In this document: positions 1 through 13,050 of the stretch, one piece after another
Position numbering within the stretch: the first letter of the stretch is position 1
Layout of the letters: the number at the start of each line of letters is the position of its first letter
From: Lineus longissimus
Lineage: Eukaryota; Nemertea; Pilidiophora; Heteronemertea; Lineidae
Length of the DNA stretch: 64,000 bases
Assembly: GCF_910592395.1 (NCBI RefSeq)
Contig: NC_088311.1
Coordinates: 20,214,501-20,278,500 of the forward strand
Direction of reading: 5' to 3'
Made by a program: the position numbers and the translations under genes
The notes under the pieces: generated by a model
Database searches by the model: none
Seen by the model: only the letters and a program-made list of their open reading frames with translations
Told to the model about the DNA's origin: nothing

Positions 1-835
1 TTCGGTGGCCAAATTGAGAATCAGATCGGACCGATATTCAGCACAAGACGTTATCTGATATAGGGGGTTATATGTACCAAGTTTCAAGTTCATAGCTGTG
101 GCGGTTGAGAAACGTGCCATAGTTACACTGAAACAGCCAATTTATGCCATTTGACCTCTGCAACCTTGAAAAGTAGGTCAAATTAAAAACCCGTACGATA
201 TATGATGTATCCTTGCTATTAGTACCCACCACGAAAGTTTTATTGAAAACAAGTTATTGATAAGCGAATTATCACACTTTTTAGGTATCCACATTCGGCC
301 CCCTGGTGGCCAAGTTGAGAATCAGATCAGACCGAAATTCAGCACCAGAGGTTATCTGGTATAGGGGGTTATATGTACTAAGTTTCAAGTTCATAGCTGT
401 GGAGGTTGAAAAACGTGCCATAGTTACACTGAAACAGCCAATTTACGCCATTTGACCTCTGTGACCTTGAAAAGTAGGTCAAATTAAAAACCCGTATGAT
501 ATATGATGTACCCTTGCTATGAGTACCTACCACAAAAATTTCATTCCAAACAAGTTATTAATAAGCGAGATATCACACTTTTTAGATATCTACATTCGGC
601 CCCCTGGTGGCCAAATTAAGAATCAGATCGGACCGAAATTTAGTGTCACAGGTCATCTGACCAAGGGAGTCCTGTGTACAAAGTTACAAGTTCATAGGCT
701 TAGCGGTTAAGAAACGTGCCACTGTTTTTGAAACAGGATACGACGACGACGGACGACGACGGACGACGACGGACGACGGACACTGCGGTGTTGTATAGAC
801 TCCCCTACGGTGAGCCAAAAAGTAGGTTGAAATGT
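1..835 (+). repeat. Dispersed repeat with 301-bp internal tandem module
   Basis: A module of about 301 bp is present almost three times in tandem: the landmark TGGTGGCCAA recurs near 306 and 606, and the matching GGTGGCCAAATTGAGAATC near 5. Each copy contains the words GAAACGTGCCA, TTTGACCTCTG and AAAGTAGGTCAAATTAAAAA. The last copy ends in a GACGACGACGG microsatellite (about 735-780), then CGGACACTGCGGTGTTGTAT and GAGCCAAAA. Diverged single copies of the same family lie at 16905-17290 and 53370-53890, so this looks like a non-autonomous mobile element whose inner part has been amplified. No coding capacity or clear terminal repeats are visible, and I cannot assign a class. Confidence 0.75.
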
Positions 836-2870
836 TGATCGTGCGAAATACCCTTTAATATTCTCTCCAGGGCCTACTTGTTCCAAGTCTGGTCAGTTTA
901 GCCACAGCGAAGTGACTGCTACTAGACCAAGCGAGGCCCTTAGGGTGTTGCTAAAACTTGGCGTAACCCACTGGTGGAGCCCTTGACATTCTGCTAACTT
1001 AGATAGCAGCGGCTAAGCCTGACTGAGCAAACTTGGCTATTTGTGTAACCTTGCCGGAAGTGCTTGAGCGCATACGTCTTTCTCCAAACATATCAGAGTG
1101 CTATGTAGTTACATGCTCTTGACATTCCTTATTTATTCCCAATCAAACAACATTTATGATACATTTCTCTCAAGATATCATTCAGAAGTGTTCAAAGAAT
1201 TTCGTTGTTACCTTGCTCTTGAGGGAAACTGGAAGTCAAAAGAAATACGCCAAACTACTACACGATGCTATTTTAAGTGACATTTCACTTTTAACTGTTC
1301 CCAATCAAAGAACGTTTGTGTTAACTTGCCGGAAGTACATGAGACCAGGAGACAGAAACTGGGATCACTTCACAAGCTGAACTGAACAGAACAGATTCAC
1401 CAGTCTTTTTAACTACCTGTTACTTAAAGACCACCTCAAAACTGATGCAAGAACGCAGGTCGGCTGTTCAAACTATATTACAAGCAGTTTGATAAACGGT
1501 CATGCTGATTGCATCCAGTCTCATGTAGAAGCAGTGGAGATTTCATTTCAAGGCAAAAGCAATGATTTTGGAGGAGCTGCACGTAAGTTTGGTTGTAAGT
1601 TTTGATGGTTTTCATAGACTGACTGACGGATTAGTACGATTAACTTCACTGCATTCTCTGCTGCATCACTGATGATTTTCAATTACGAATGACCTCACAT
1701 GGGACATTTATCAGCTATAAACAGGGTCAGGAAATGATGTCACCAAAGATGGTTCTGGCATCATCATTTCAGCTTTATTGGATGCTGCAGAGCGATAAAA
1801 GCTTCCCTGAAAAAGTATGTGAGTGACTCCCCCCCTCTAGCAGATCCCTTGTGGAGGATGGGCTTTGGCATTTTTCATAAATAAAATCTGAGATGGTCCC
1901 AGACTTCCACCTGGTAAACAACAGACAGATACTCGAGAAGACTTCAAGTATTATATCAAGCTCAAGTTTTGTTGTTATAAGCAGCTGTTTTCATACAATA
2001 CCTCTTTCTCATCATTTGGTGAACACACTTACCCATGTGTTCTTTAGATTTGGGCAGATATCAGGGCGTTAAATACTGTTATACTGTTTCGGTTTCATTA
2101 ACCCTTTCACTGCACAACCAACAGAAACCAAACGATAATCATACCCTAACTTTCCTTAATAAGGTGGTGATTGTATCATTCTTTCGGCGAAGACTTTGAG
2201 CAGGGATAACAAGCAGGAAGAGTCTGGCTCATAAATGTGGTGGCAACAAAAAACATATTTCTCTATTACTACACTGTAGTGCCATCCATTAAAGCTTTCA
2301 CGGTTGCCAGGAAAACATGAAAGATCAAAAGCTTTTTGCAAAATGATCATAAATTGCAAACCTTTTACAACTAAATTCAATTCTCCTTGAAATTTCCCAA
2401 GGTCAATTAGCTTTTGAGTGAAAAGGTCGGCCTTGATTTCTCTTTAGAACTCTCTAATTTGATAATGCAAAAGAAATTAAATCTCTACCTCAAATGCTAT
2501 AGGCCATGAACCTTTTGTCACAGCTCCATCATAAGATACCGGTACCTCTTTCATGATAGAAAATAGTACTCAGTAAAACTCTCAAAATTAACTTTAAGAC
2601 CAACATTGCTTACTCTTCTTGTAACAAAACACTTTGAAATTTAAATTTTCTGTCACAATGCCTGAAGATGATTCTATATTTTGTCAACAGGGTTGCATTA
2701 GACCAAGAAAATTGCCTAAAATGCACTATCTCTAACAGAAGTTTCCAGTATCAGTAAGAATATGCCCCAGGAGTCCCACATTTATCAATTAAGTAAAGAG
2801 TTTCAGCACAAACTTACTTTACAAAGTTCTTTTGGTGCCCTGGCATAGCCTCCACAAGAAGCATGAGGTT
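836..2870. other. Intergenic DNA, no gene recognised
   Basis: Only short open frames without family resemblance, splice structure or conserved motifs are visible. TTAACCCTTTCACTGC at about 2099 resembles the end of a TTAA-flanked (piggyBac-like) element, but no matching second end was found nearby. Confidence 0.5.
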
Positions 2871-2879
2871 GGATGTATG

Positions 2880-4090
2880 GTCCACACAAAGGCCTTGTTT
2901 TAAGTAAGACAAGAGGCTTGATTTACGCGGAGATTTCATTGGCCCTGATTAAGAGAGGTGGGAGACCCTTGTTGCTGATCCCACATGATGAAGAGAATGA
3001 AGATCGGGGTGAAGAAGTCATTCTAGAGAAAAGAGCAAAGAATGCAGCCTCCAGACTAGACATGCAACCCTTGACATTTCTTTCTGCACAACCTTGCCAA
3101 AACACAACACTTCATGAAAGAAGCTTCGCCTGTCCTCAAGGCACACATCACCAACATGAAGCAATATTGATTCCACAAGTTCGCAAGACGCCGGCAACCA
3201 TTAACGTGCTTCGTAATTTTGCTCCTTTACATTATCGGTTGTCGGGAGGAGGAATAGATTGCAAGACATTTGGGTAATCAAGAGAGTGCACAAGCGAGGT
3301 GAGAGTTGAATGGGCCCCATTGGTCATATCTGTCTCAGTAATGCTGGTAGCTCAGGCGACCTTTCTGCGACAGCCAGGACCACGACGTCAGAAACTACTG
3401 ATATAATGGACGTCTTATTTTCTCTTTTACATAATCAGTTGATGAGATAGAGAGGAGGCATTGATGGCATGGCCTTGGGGTAATCAAGAGTGCATGTGTG
3501 AGCGACGATGACGCAAGAGTTAAATCCCTTTGGTCGCATCTCCTCTATGTCGTTGAAGACCTGGTAGCACTGCACATAAACTAAAAAAGTTGGTGTTCTG
3601 AAGTTGTGGAGCTGGTCGCTTTGCTGTTCTGCACAATCTTCCCCAGAACACAACACGTCATGATTGAATGAAGCTTTGCTGCTGCTCCAAGCACACATCA
3701 CCAACATGAGACAATATTGATGCACTAAGTTCCAAGACGCCGGGAACAACTAATGTGCTGTCATATTTTTTTCTCTCTAACATTATCAGTTATCGGGAGG
3801 AGGAAGATATTGCATGACGTTGGGGTTATCGAGAGTGTATGTGTGAGACACTAGTTCCATCCTTTGGTCTTGTCTGTGTAAGCTGGGCGCAAACGAACTT
3901 AGAATGTTGGTGTTCTAAAGTTGGGGAGCCCTTTGATTACGCGACATCAACTGTTTCTGCACAATCTTCCCAAAAACACAACATGTCACAATCAAAAGAA
4001 GCTTTGCCTCTGTGCCAGGCAGACATCACCTACATGAGGTAATATTGATGAGTGAGGTGAGAGTTGAATGGCCCCTCTGGCCGTATGTCT
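2880..4090. repeat. Diverged tandem duplication, three to four copies
   Basis: The same ordered words recur: ACACAACACTTCATG / ACACAACACGTCATG / ACACAACATGTCAC, then CACATCACCAACATGA, then ATCGGTTGTCGGGAGGAGGA / ATCAGTTATCGGGAGGAGGA, then GGTAATCAAGAG and GTGAGAGTTGAATGG. The best-aligned copies start near 3090, 3645 and 3968, and a partial copy lies near 3420-3530. Open frames across it differ between copies, so there is no sign of coding constraint. Confidence 0.65.
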
Positions 4091-6180
4091 GTTGGTAGCA
4101 TATCGACTGAGAATGTCACTTATATGCTGGTAAGCTGGTCACGTTGCACCATTTTGCTGTGCAACTTGGGCCATAGTTTTGAGTCACAGACACAAAAAAT
4201 CTCAGCGGAGGTGTTGTGCATACAACATTTAGCATTTTGCTGAGATGATTTTGCAGGCATGACTACGCTGACTACCATCCCATTAGACATTTGTCAAATC
4301 CTAAAGAGTCAGGTTTACTTTGCGACTGTGTGTGGCATGATTCATGAAATCAAATGAAATATAAAACAACCTTAAAATACAATGCTGACACGTCAAAACT
4401 ATGACTTGTTACAAATATGATTCAGTCACAAATGCGTCATTCTAGCAGCAGATGTCTAAATTCGTGCATGACAGTCATGCTGCACTGAGGTAATGTTTTC
4501 TCTTGGGGAATGTTGAATACAGTGCACCCTTGCTGGAGGCAATAGTGTCCTTCGCAAATTCACTGAATGTCGAGGAAGACAAGCATGTTATCCACAAGAC
4601 CAACGAGATAATCTGTGCTGCAAAGGCTTGTCATGAGCCACATAACTAGTATTATGGAACATCTTTCCCCCTCTCGTCAATGTGGTCCATGCTTGAGAAC
4701 CAAGCATCTCATGAACCTGAAGTACTGTTTTTTCCTCCTGCCAACCAGCAGGTCGCGTACTGAGAATGTCAGCCGGATGTGCTGTTCCTTGAAAGGTGAT
4801 TCTGTATCCATGCAAGATCGGTATCCAAGATTTGCACTTGTAAGGCAAGCGACAATAGGGCATTAACCACTGGGTATCAAAGATTGGTTACCCAAGCCAG
4901 GCGCTTGGAATGCAATTGACAACAGGTCACACCACTTAGTATGCAAGATCTGTTTCCCACGCCATAAGCTTGGATTTGGCAATTGACAACAGGCCAAACC
5001 ATCCAAAGGGACTAACCAGATTCCCAAAGAGGTAATCCACAACTGCCTGATGACCAACAACAGTTGGTCTGATGGGCTATGTGTAAGGGGTACAGATTAG
5101 TTCATACGCCAATAATACAAAACAAAATTGAAGAACTTCAAATTATTATTGGATTATTACTCAAAGTTATCACAACTTTGGTCCCAGTAAGTGAAGGGGA
5201 AGGGGGACAGATATGCTTACCATTATTTTAAGGATTGACGCCGCATCTCAAGAATTTGTCGACCTAAACAGCTACATTTATCTCCCTGCAACTCCCAGCT
5301 CAAGATGCAACAATAATCCACAAGATGAAACTAGTACTCCTAAAGAACAGGCAAGCACATAGCACCACATCCAGCTAGAAGGGGAATGTTGATTTCATGC
5401 CAAATCATAGCAGTGATATCGTTGGATGGGTACCCCAGGTGAAACGAACATGAGTAAGGTGCCTTTATTAACCATCCTAACATGAAAATGTTAACTGATG
5501 CATTTATACATTTGACTTGATGCTCGTAAGTAAGTAAGCGAACAAGCAACATAGGAAAGGTTGTTATTGGAATTCAAGTGTTACTATGAGTAGCTCATAC
5601 TGTATCACAACTGACTACACATCCAGCCCGATAAACTGCCGTACGACTTCAGCGGCAAGCACAGGTGCTAACGATACAGTTAGCTTTAGCGATATTGTTA
5701 GCATTAGCGGTAATTTCATACGAACTGTACACGAGCATAATCCAATCATTAGCGATAGCATCCGTGATAGCGCTAGTGTATGTGTCAAATTGTCACGGCA
5801 CAACCTAATCGACTTGTAGTGTCAACGCTCATTTTAATCCTCAGAGACGAAAATTCCACGCTGAGAAATTACGCTAATCAAAATTGTCTACAACACTGTG
5901 TACTTGCTTCGTTTGAAGCCTGTATGCGTGCCATATGCTCTCCATAATACAATACAAACTCACAACATTGAACCATGTCTCACTACGGCAACAGCCCAGC
6001 AGTTAAGGTTGCAACCACTGCTTCTCGGGGATGGAAGCAAGCGTCGATCAATAGAGAGAAAATATCAAGCGACAATAAACACGCTTCATCGCGGCTAATG
6101 CAAAGGGATGCAGCGGACATAAATACTGTTCATTTACACGGAATGATTTGTACACAGGAAGGTATAAACCAGTCAGACCA
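4091..6180. other. Intergenic DNA, no gene recognised
   Basis: No coding exon is recognised. A weak two-fold repeat with ATTGACAACAGG appears at about 4915 and 4984, each following a CACTGGGTAT/CACTTAGTAT-like word. A short run of GTTAGC/TTAGCG words lies at 5670-5770. Nothing else is supported. Confidence 0.45.
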
Positions 6181-6183
6181 GCT

Positions 6184-6575
6184 TTGAATGGCCATTCTGT
6201 TAATGCACCTCAGTTGCAATACTTTAAATGGCCATTCTATTAACACACCTCTGTTGCAATGCTTTAAATGGCCATTCTATTAACACACCTCTGTTGCAAT
6301 GCTTTAAATGGCCATTCTATTAACACACCTCTGTTGCAATGCTTTAAATGGCCATTCTATTAACACACCTCTGTTGCAATGCTTTAAATGGCCATTCTAT
6401 TAACACACCTCTGTTGCAATGCTTTAAACGGGCCATTCTATTAATAAACACACTTCAGTTGCAATGCTTTAAATGGCCATTCTATTATCATACCTCTGTT
6501 GCAATGCTTTAAACGGGCCATTCTATTAATAAACACACTTCAGTTGCAATGCTTCAAATGGCCATTCTATTAATG
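6184..6575. repeat. 40-bp minisatellite, about 10 copies
   Basis: The unit contains TTTAAATGGCCATTCTATTA followed by ACACACCTCTGTTGCAATGC, repeated with a 40-bp period. The central copies (6226-6425) are virtually identical. The outer copies diverge, and some carry a short insertion (GGGCCATTCTATTAATAAAC), so two sub-variants alternate at the right-hand side (6426-6575). Confidence 0.92.
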
Positions 6576-6599
6576 CAATGCAGCACTGATTTTGCAGGT

Positions 6600-8130
6600 A
6601 TTATACTGGCACCTCGCCGGGTGGAGCTCAGATTCCATCCCCAAACCTTAAGCCAAAGGGCAACTTCTGACTTTGAGACACTGAATATAAATTTCAACAA
6701 TTCCGTCGTGCAGACAAATACTATAATTACCAAGTTCAGCAAATTTGCATGTACATGTTTGATAACTGCACAACAGCATTCAAAGAACATGTACGGTGTA
6801 CATTGTACCCCCTTATGGCTTCACTAACATAAAGACGGAACATGCTTTCAAGTACTGCTGATTATAGAGCGCACAATTTCTTCTTCTTCCAGAACAGGTA
6901 GCACAGCTTGCAAATAACTAATGATTGAATCACTGATTATATCAATAAATAGTTCTTAAAGTGTGTTCAAACTGGAGATCAAGGTATGCGTCTTTAATTC
7001 AACAGCTGTTACGAGAGATTCTCACATTCAACATATCCCTTGAGGTTAAGAAAATAACTTGTAAACTAATATGACATCATGCACTTGCAAACTTTATATT
7101 GAATACTTCGGATGAATTGCAGTTGATGTTGCACCGAAGATGAAGTAAAAACAGGGCAAGCTCATTAAAAAGAGATGCCATGCATGACATTAGTTAATCT
7201 TACCACTGGTGGCATATGTAAACTGGCAAGTTTCGAGTGACTACCAAAACTCTATGTAAGCCCAGACACAGATGCACCATATCAGTAAAGCAATGACATA
7301 AAATGTCATGACTTGTCTTTGCTTCAAATTTTGAAAACAGGCACGTTCATACAAGTCCTGACCTGAACTCTACGCAAACCCTGGGCAGCGAAGCAAAAAC
7401 AAGACATGTCACGCATGACATTTGTAAATTGTCATGGATGTTACAAGTGATGACATATTAAACTCTATGTCAACCTAGACTAAGATGCACCGTATCAGCC
7501 AAGTAAAAACACGTCAAATTGGGCCTAAATTCAAGGCATTCTTTCCTACTTGCCTTAGTCCTTTGACTTGGTTGTAATTTTTTCCTGAAATTTGGCTCTA
7601 TACTAATCCTGTATATCGCTCTGTTTTCTATTTACACATGTTACAGCCAACTATATCCCACTTCATCTAACTGAGCCACAAGTTTTACTGCCCAGCACTT
7701 GCTACATAACAGGGATACCGACATTATGGTTATCTGAGATTTATTCAGTTGCAAGTAGCTCTTACTATAACTCTAGAAGAGTTAAGCAAACATCTAACTA
7801 ATAATTACATGAGCGAGTAGCTGGTGAGGCACGTATTACACATTTACAGACCTCGATACTCCATGTTATCCATGTTCTAACTCAACTTGACACAATAGTC
7901 AATGCATCGATGTAAGTGATGTTGTGTAAATGTACAGGTTATTCTGGTCACGTGAAATGCCGATAAGTAGAATTGATTCATTGAGACCTCACCAAATCAA
8001 CTTGTGAATAATTGATGAAGCTTGCAAATGGATTAGTGGACTTGGTGGCTTTGGAGAACCAGCCCCGACATCTTGTGGCATTATTCTGAACTGAACAGGA
8101 TGAAAATTTATCTTCATCCAATACTCCTTA
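6600..8130. other. Intergenic DNA, no gene recognised
   Basis: AT-rich sequence with only short random frames. Words of the type CATGACATT/AATGTCATGAC recur loosely at about 7180, 7305 and 7410, suggesting an old diverged repeat. No gene, RNA or clear mobile element is supported. Confidence 0.45.
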
Positions 8131-8135
8131 TCATC

Positions 8136-8345
8136 GCCAGGTCAACCTCCAATCTTGTTGTGAGAACAGGCCAACCACCAGCCTTGCTGTTAGAACAGGT
8201 CATCCGCCAGTCCATCTAGCTGTGAGAACAGGTCAACCACCAGTCTTGCTGTTAGAACAGGTCAACCATCAGCCTTGCTGTTAGAACAGGTCAAATGCTA
8301 CACTTGCTGTTTAGAACAGGTCAATTGCCAGTCATGCTGTTGGTG
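8136..8345. repeat. About 30-bp minisatellite
   Basis: Six to seven imperfect copies of a unit containing GAACAGGTCAACCACCAGTC and TTGCTGTTA. Copies vary by a few bases and one carries a short insertion (about 8200-8225). Confidence 0.85.
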
Positions 8346-9520
8346 AGAAGTAGTAGACTACATTGGTCGGACCGAGTGTGGATGGAACCAGCAAGGCTAC
8401 ACTGATAGTTTGACAACAGAGAATAGTGTGAGAGGCACACCACAAAGAGGCGTGACGTTGTATCCTGAGATGCACAGGGTGTTGGAGAGGCAAGTGGTGA
8501 TTACACAGATGGTTCAGAACAGCACTACCAGGAGGGAGATGGTCGCAAAACTGATATAGAAATGTCAAACTGAAAGAGTGAATGAGTTGTTTTAACTGGC
8601 TTATGGTGAGACCTTGTGGTTAGCATGTTACATAACGGCACAGGATTGCAAAACCTTTTGCTCCAATCCAACTGCTTTCTTTACACTGTTAATCCTGTTG
8701 GACTTTTAGCCGTTCCCAACACACTTCCTCTGTGATGCCATCTATTGTCAAACCTTTTGTTCCGGTCAAACCACTTTCTGAAATTGTTTATCCCGAGTTG
8801 TATGACTGGATGTAACTTTTCCCAACACCCTTCATCTATCATGCCATCTATACACAGATTATAGAACGATAACATGATCCATGGTCAGACTCTCCCGTGT
8901 CATCAAGTGAGCTGAGGTGGAAATAAACACTCTCGTCGGCTCACAGTCCACAAATAATGGCTCCAATGGGATATAGATACAATACTGAATGCGTGAAAGT
9001 CACCAATTTGTAAATATAATATACTACCATGTCTAATAACATGGTTCATATCACAGGCAGTGTTTACGAGTAACAATATTGCGAATATTATGACTCGGCA
9101 ATATTTATTTGTGGGCTCGGGACTTCCAATAGGCTTTCCACAGGAGTCCTAATGACAACAAGCTTTTGATCGCTGTCAACAACACTGAGAGTTAACCCTC
9201 TCATACACCATTTTAAAGCAAGTAAAATAAAATTCCCAAAGGTAACTGTCGTCCAACAAGCTGACCTCTGCAAGTAACGGGCAGTATTCTATCTATGCCG
9301 ATCTTCCATGCCTGTACAAACATTGACCAATCGGTTACTGTAATGGATGTGTCCTCTTCAGTGTGTCACCACAGTACTCCCTCGATAGCTTTGGACAATT
9401 CGATAAGAACATTGTTCAGACCCCTGATCTTCATTTTTTTCATTGGCCCATCATTCATCAGAAGGATTGCGTTGCCTTCCATCCCTCGTAAAGGCACGCA
9501 GCTGGCCTAAAGAGGTTCGT
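8346..9520. other. Intergenic DNA, no gene recognised
   Basis: Short frames only. A loose duplication is visible: AACCTTTTGCTCC at about 8650 and AACCTTTTGTTCC at about 8751, each followed by similar sequence and a CATCTAT word. No gene is supported. Confidence 0.45.
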
Positions 9521-9524
9521 TACA

Positions 9525-9722
9525 TGATATCACACTCCATGTGACCAGCCAATGGAGGTTCTTCACGTGCCATCACACTCAACGTGACTGGCCAATGGAG
9601 GTTCTTCAAGTGCCATCACACTCAACGTGACTGGCCAATTGCGGTTTTTCAAGTGATATCACACATAAGATGACTGGCCAATCAAGGTTTTTAATAAGAG
9701 GTCACCCTTCATGTGACGTCAC
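9525..9722. repeat. 43-bp tandem array carrying CCAAT motifs
   Basis: Four to five imperfect copies of a unit with TGACTGGCCAATGGAGGTTC and TCACACTCAACG. Each copy carries a GCCAAT core (CCAAT-box type). The array ends in a perfect CRE palindrome TGACGTCA at 9714-9721. Whether it is regulatory is inference; it could be an ordinary minisatellite. Confidence 0.8.
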
Positions 9723-12400
9723 ACTGACACCATACTCGTAAAAACATCTATGGAAGAACTATGCAGACCCATGATGGGACGAATTATGGTCATACAGGGT
9801 CGAAGGTATGATATTTACCTTACAAAGCAAATGGACCAGTCAATACTGGGGACAAATTCAGGTTCTAATTCAAATGTATCCAGACATAAAAGCTATGTGG
9901 TGAATAAAAGTCCTTCTTCACATCGAATAAGATCATGCTTAGGATATTGCCAATTGCCAATCAATGACAGAGCCATGTTCAGTTCCGCTGAAGGTTCACA
10001 GATGGAATCACTAACAGGGAAATTCAAATTCGCTCCGGAAGATGCATTCTCACAGCAGAAGAGAGGACATTCTGACATCACACATAAGACATGGGAATTC
10101 CTAGAGGAAAAGTCTTTGAGGACAGGACCCAGTTACTTAACAGCATTAGCATTAATGTTGGTGTCAAGTCCTAGCGCTACTATCGTAAAGCAGAAAAAGT
10201 GTTGTTTAGCTAACACCGGCTCTTTTGTATCTTATGCTGATTGAGCATCAGGGCCCTGTATTTTTTCAGGAATGAAATATCCCTTGAACTGGCATCCAGG
10301 CTCCCTGATGCATGTAGGTGATATCCCAATATCCCGATCCCGTTAAAGACTTGGTTGGTCAAGATGTTAGACTGAGTCATCCTGTTGTTGTGAATGGCTG
10401 CGGATCGAGATGCTGAACAAAAGTCATTGAACACATTACAACACACTTTGAGCAAGCAACAACCCCCAGCATTCTAAAACATTACCCAAAGAAACACACC
10501 AGGCTTTGAGGAGTATGAACATTCATGCATGTACACATACCGTCACGACTAATGCTCGGATGCATACAAACGGGTAATTTAATTTCTTAATAATTGAGAT
10601 ATCAGGACCAATTGATTTATACATTTGTAGTTGTTGACTTACTTATAAGACTGGGACGGTGATTGAAAGGATCTACATGGTGAACAAGCACTTTTAATGG
10701 CAAATACACAATTATGTTAATACTTTGGTTGAAGTAATTCCATCAGGCATTTGTGTCAAGATGCAAATATTTTCTACCCCTTTATCATGACATACATGTA
10801 GATTCAATTACGCTACATGTACTACACTAGAGATTTACCAGGGCAGAGGATAGTACCACAAAAGGCCACTTTGCACCGATATCTCTAGCCCCCTTTATCC
10901 AATGCACTTCACTGATATCTTACTGCACAGGACTTCGCAAGAGTTCAGGAGCTGGTTTTGGATGACTCATGTGTTTCTGTTGTTCCTATTTCTTGCATTC
11001 ACAGACCTTGCCTGGATAAGTCACAGTCGTGTTGGAAGCTGTACACACCTTCCTGTTCCCTTCAAAACAAATCCCTCCTTGGCAAACCTACAACACTACC
11101 AGCAACCTTCAAGATTTAAATCATCGATCATACTGTTTCAGAGTCAAAACCTGCATTGATTTACCTAAAGGCATTTGTCTTTCCTAGTTCCTTCCATACT
11201 CCTCTAATTAAATCGCTGAGAAAATGGCCCCCAAACGTCAAGTCTTTGATCTGGATGAACCTCATTCGAAGCAATTAACTGCTTTACAGCAACATCTAAA
11301 GGCAACTGAGGTTTTAATTAGAGGAGGAAGGTATGAATTGGTGAACTTCTTAGACTGGCAAAGTCTTTTGAGCTCACGGCTCACGGTGGCCCTCATAACA
11401 TCTTCTTCTTCTTCCGCATTCTGCATTCTGGCCATCATACTCACATAAAAGATATAAAGTGTAGAGCGTCGAAACACACACCAGTTCATCCAGAGATACC
11501 AATGTTGGTTCTCATGAGATTTTAACTCAGTACCAGCCCTATGCACAACCACAAGGCTATGATATCACAGACACAATGACTGACCGCCTGGGATTCCTGA
11601 AAGTGGTGTCACTGAAACCAACTGCTACAAGAACCCATTGACACAATAACTGTACTGTACTGTGGTGTCTGTGAAACTCATACAGAATGATGTTACCATC
11701 CCATAAATCAACTCTTCAATTCCGACGAAGATTTGGTCAGATTGATGTGTTTACAAGTAGCGCACGGTATGCTGCTGCGAATAATAATGAACTCCCAGCA
11801 TGCTTTCTGTTGATTACTTCGATCCGTTGATGATTCGTATATCGAAGCATCCGAAATGCGACCGTTTATCAATGGAATGAGCCCCGTTGGAATTTGTTTT
11901 GGCGCTCTACACGACATCGATAGATTGCTTCTCACGCACAGGCTGATAAATCAGAAATATTGAGCAACATCGATTTCGCCAAAACAATTCACAACCAGAT
12001 ACTGATACAGAGCATTCAGGAATCGTGGTCGTGCTGGGATGGATTTATCGATAGTTTTTGGTGTTGTCACCTGTGGAATCCACAACAACATCTCCGAAAA
12101 TCCCTTCAACCTCTTCGCAAGGTAAGCGATAACACTGCAGTACAACAATCACAGACTGGCAAGGTTGAAAATGTCAACAGAACACCAATAGGGCAAAAGA
12201 GTGATGTTGGCGAACATCTAGCATGGTCTGCAACAGTCTCCACTTGACTAATAAAAGCCAAGGAATGGACAAGTTGGACAAACACTAGATGATCAGTATC
12301 CTATATCGGAAATCACCTACTCCAGGACAACACTTATCCTATTACAGTAGAGACATCTTGATACGTCCAGGAATTTAATACAACATCATAGTATCAGCTA
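9723..12400. other. Intergenic DNA, no gene recognised
   Basis: The longest frame (9750-10244, 164 codons) has no recognisable domain, no paired splice signals and an ordinary composition, so I do not call it. The rest holds only short frames and no clear repeat. Confidence 0.45.
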
Positions 12401-12404
12401 CAGC

Positions 12405-13050
12405 CTGTGAGAAGAAGAAATGTAAGGAACAATCCAACAGGACTTGGTTACAATTACAAAGAATTCAGATTCAAATGGGCAGGTCAGACACCTTTGATAC
12501 GAGAGACCACACCAAGAGAGGGAAAATCCATATTGGGGAATATCTATGAACGAGTGCAAAGCAGTCACCCTTCCCTGAATGAACCCAAAAGGCAACAACT
12601 AGACCTGATCAGTGATAATATATCTGGTGCTTTGTGTCCCTACTGCTGGGTATTGATAATCCTGTCAGCGACTCGCTGAAAAGGCCAGAACAATACTACA
12701 TTGGGTTACATATCAAAGGGGTCAGATTCACATGGGTAAGTCAGACGACTTTGATTTGAGAAACCGTAATGCCGGACGGGGAAGAGCTGTATTGGTGCAT
12801 GTCTAAAAAGATTGGCAATCCAGTTGCCCCTCCCTGAACGAAGCCAAGGAAAGGAAAAATTAACATATAAGCTGTCTCATATATCTGATAATATCACCAC
12901 TCATGGGTAATCCTATCAGTGACACAGTAAAAAGGCGAGGACAGTAGTCGCATTGGGTTACAGCAAACATGAAGTCAGATTCACCATGATAGGTCAGACT
13001 TTGATAGAAGAGATCGCATCACACCTTCCGATAAAGAAGGGAACACACTA
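12405..13050. repeat. Diverged tandem repeat, about 270-bp unit, three copies
   Basis: Three blocks starting near 12420, 12690 and 12940 share the order: TTGGGTTAC or CTTGGTTAC, TCAGATTCA, GGTCAGAC, CCCTCCCTGAACG-like word, GATAATAT, then AATCCT(G/A)TCAG and AAAAGGC. The third copy is truncated at its right side. Confidence 0.6.

Noticed and set aside
2873-3277. 134-codon frame, plus strand
   Set aside because: Runs through a diverged tandem repeat. The other copies do not keep the frame.
9750-10244. 164-codon open frame, plus strand
   Set aside because: No recognisable domain, no paired splice sites, and an opposite-strand frame of similar quality. It is compatible with chance.
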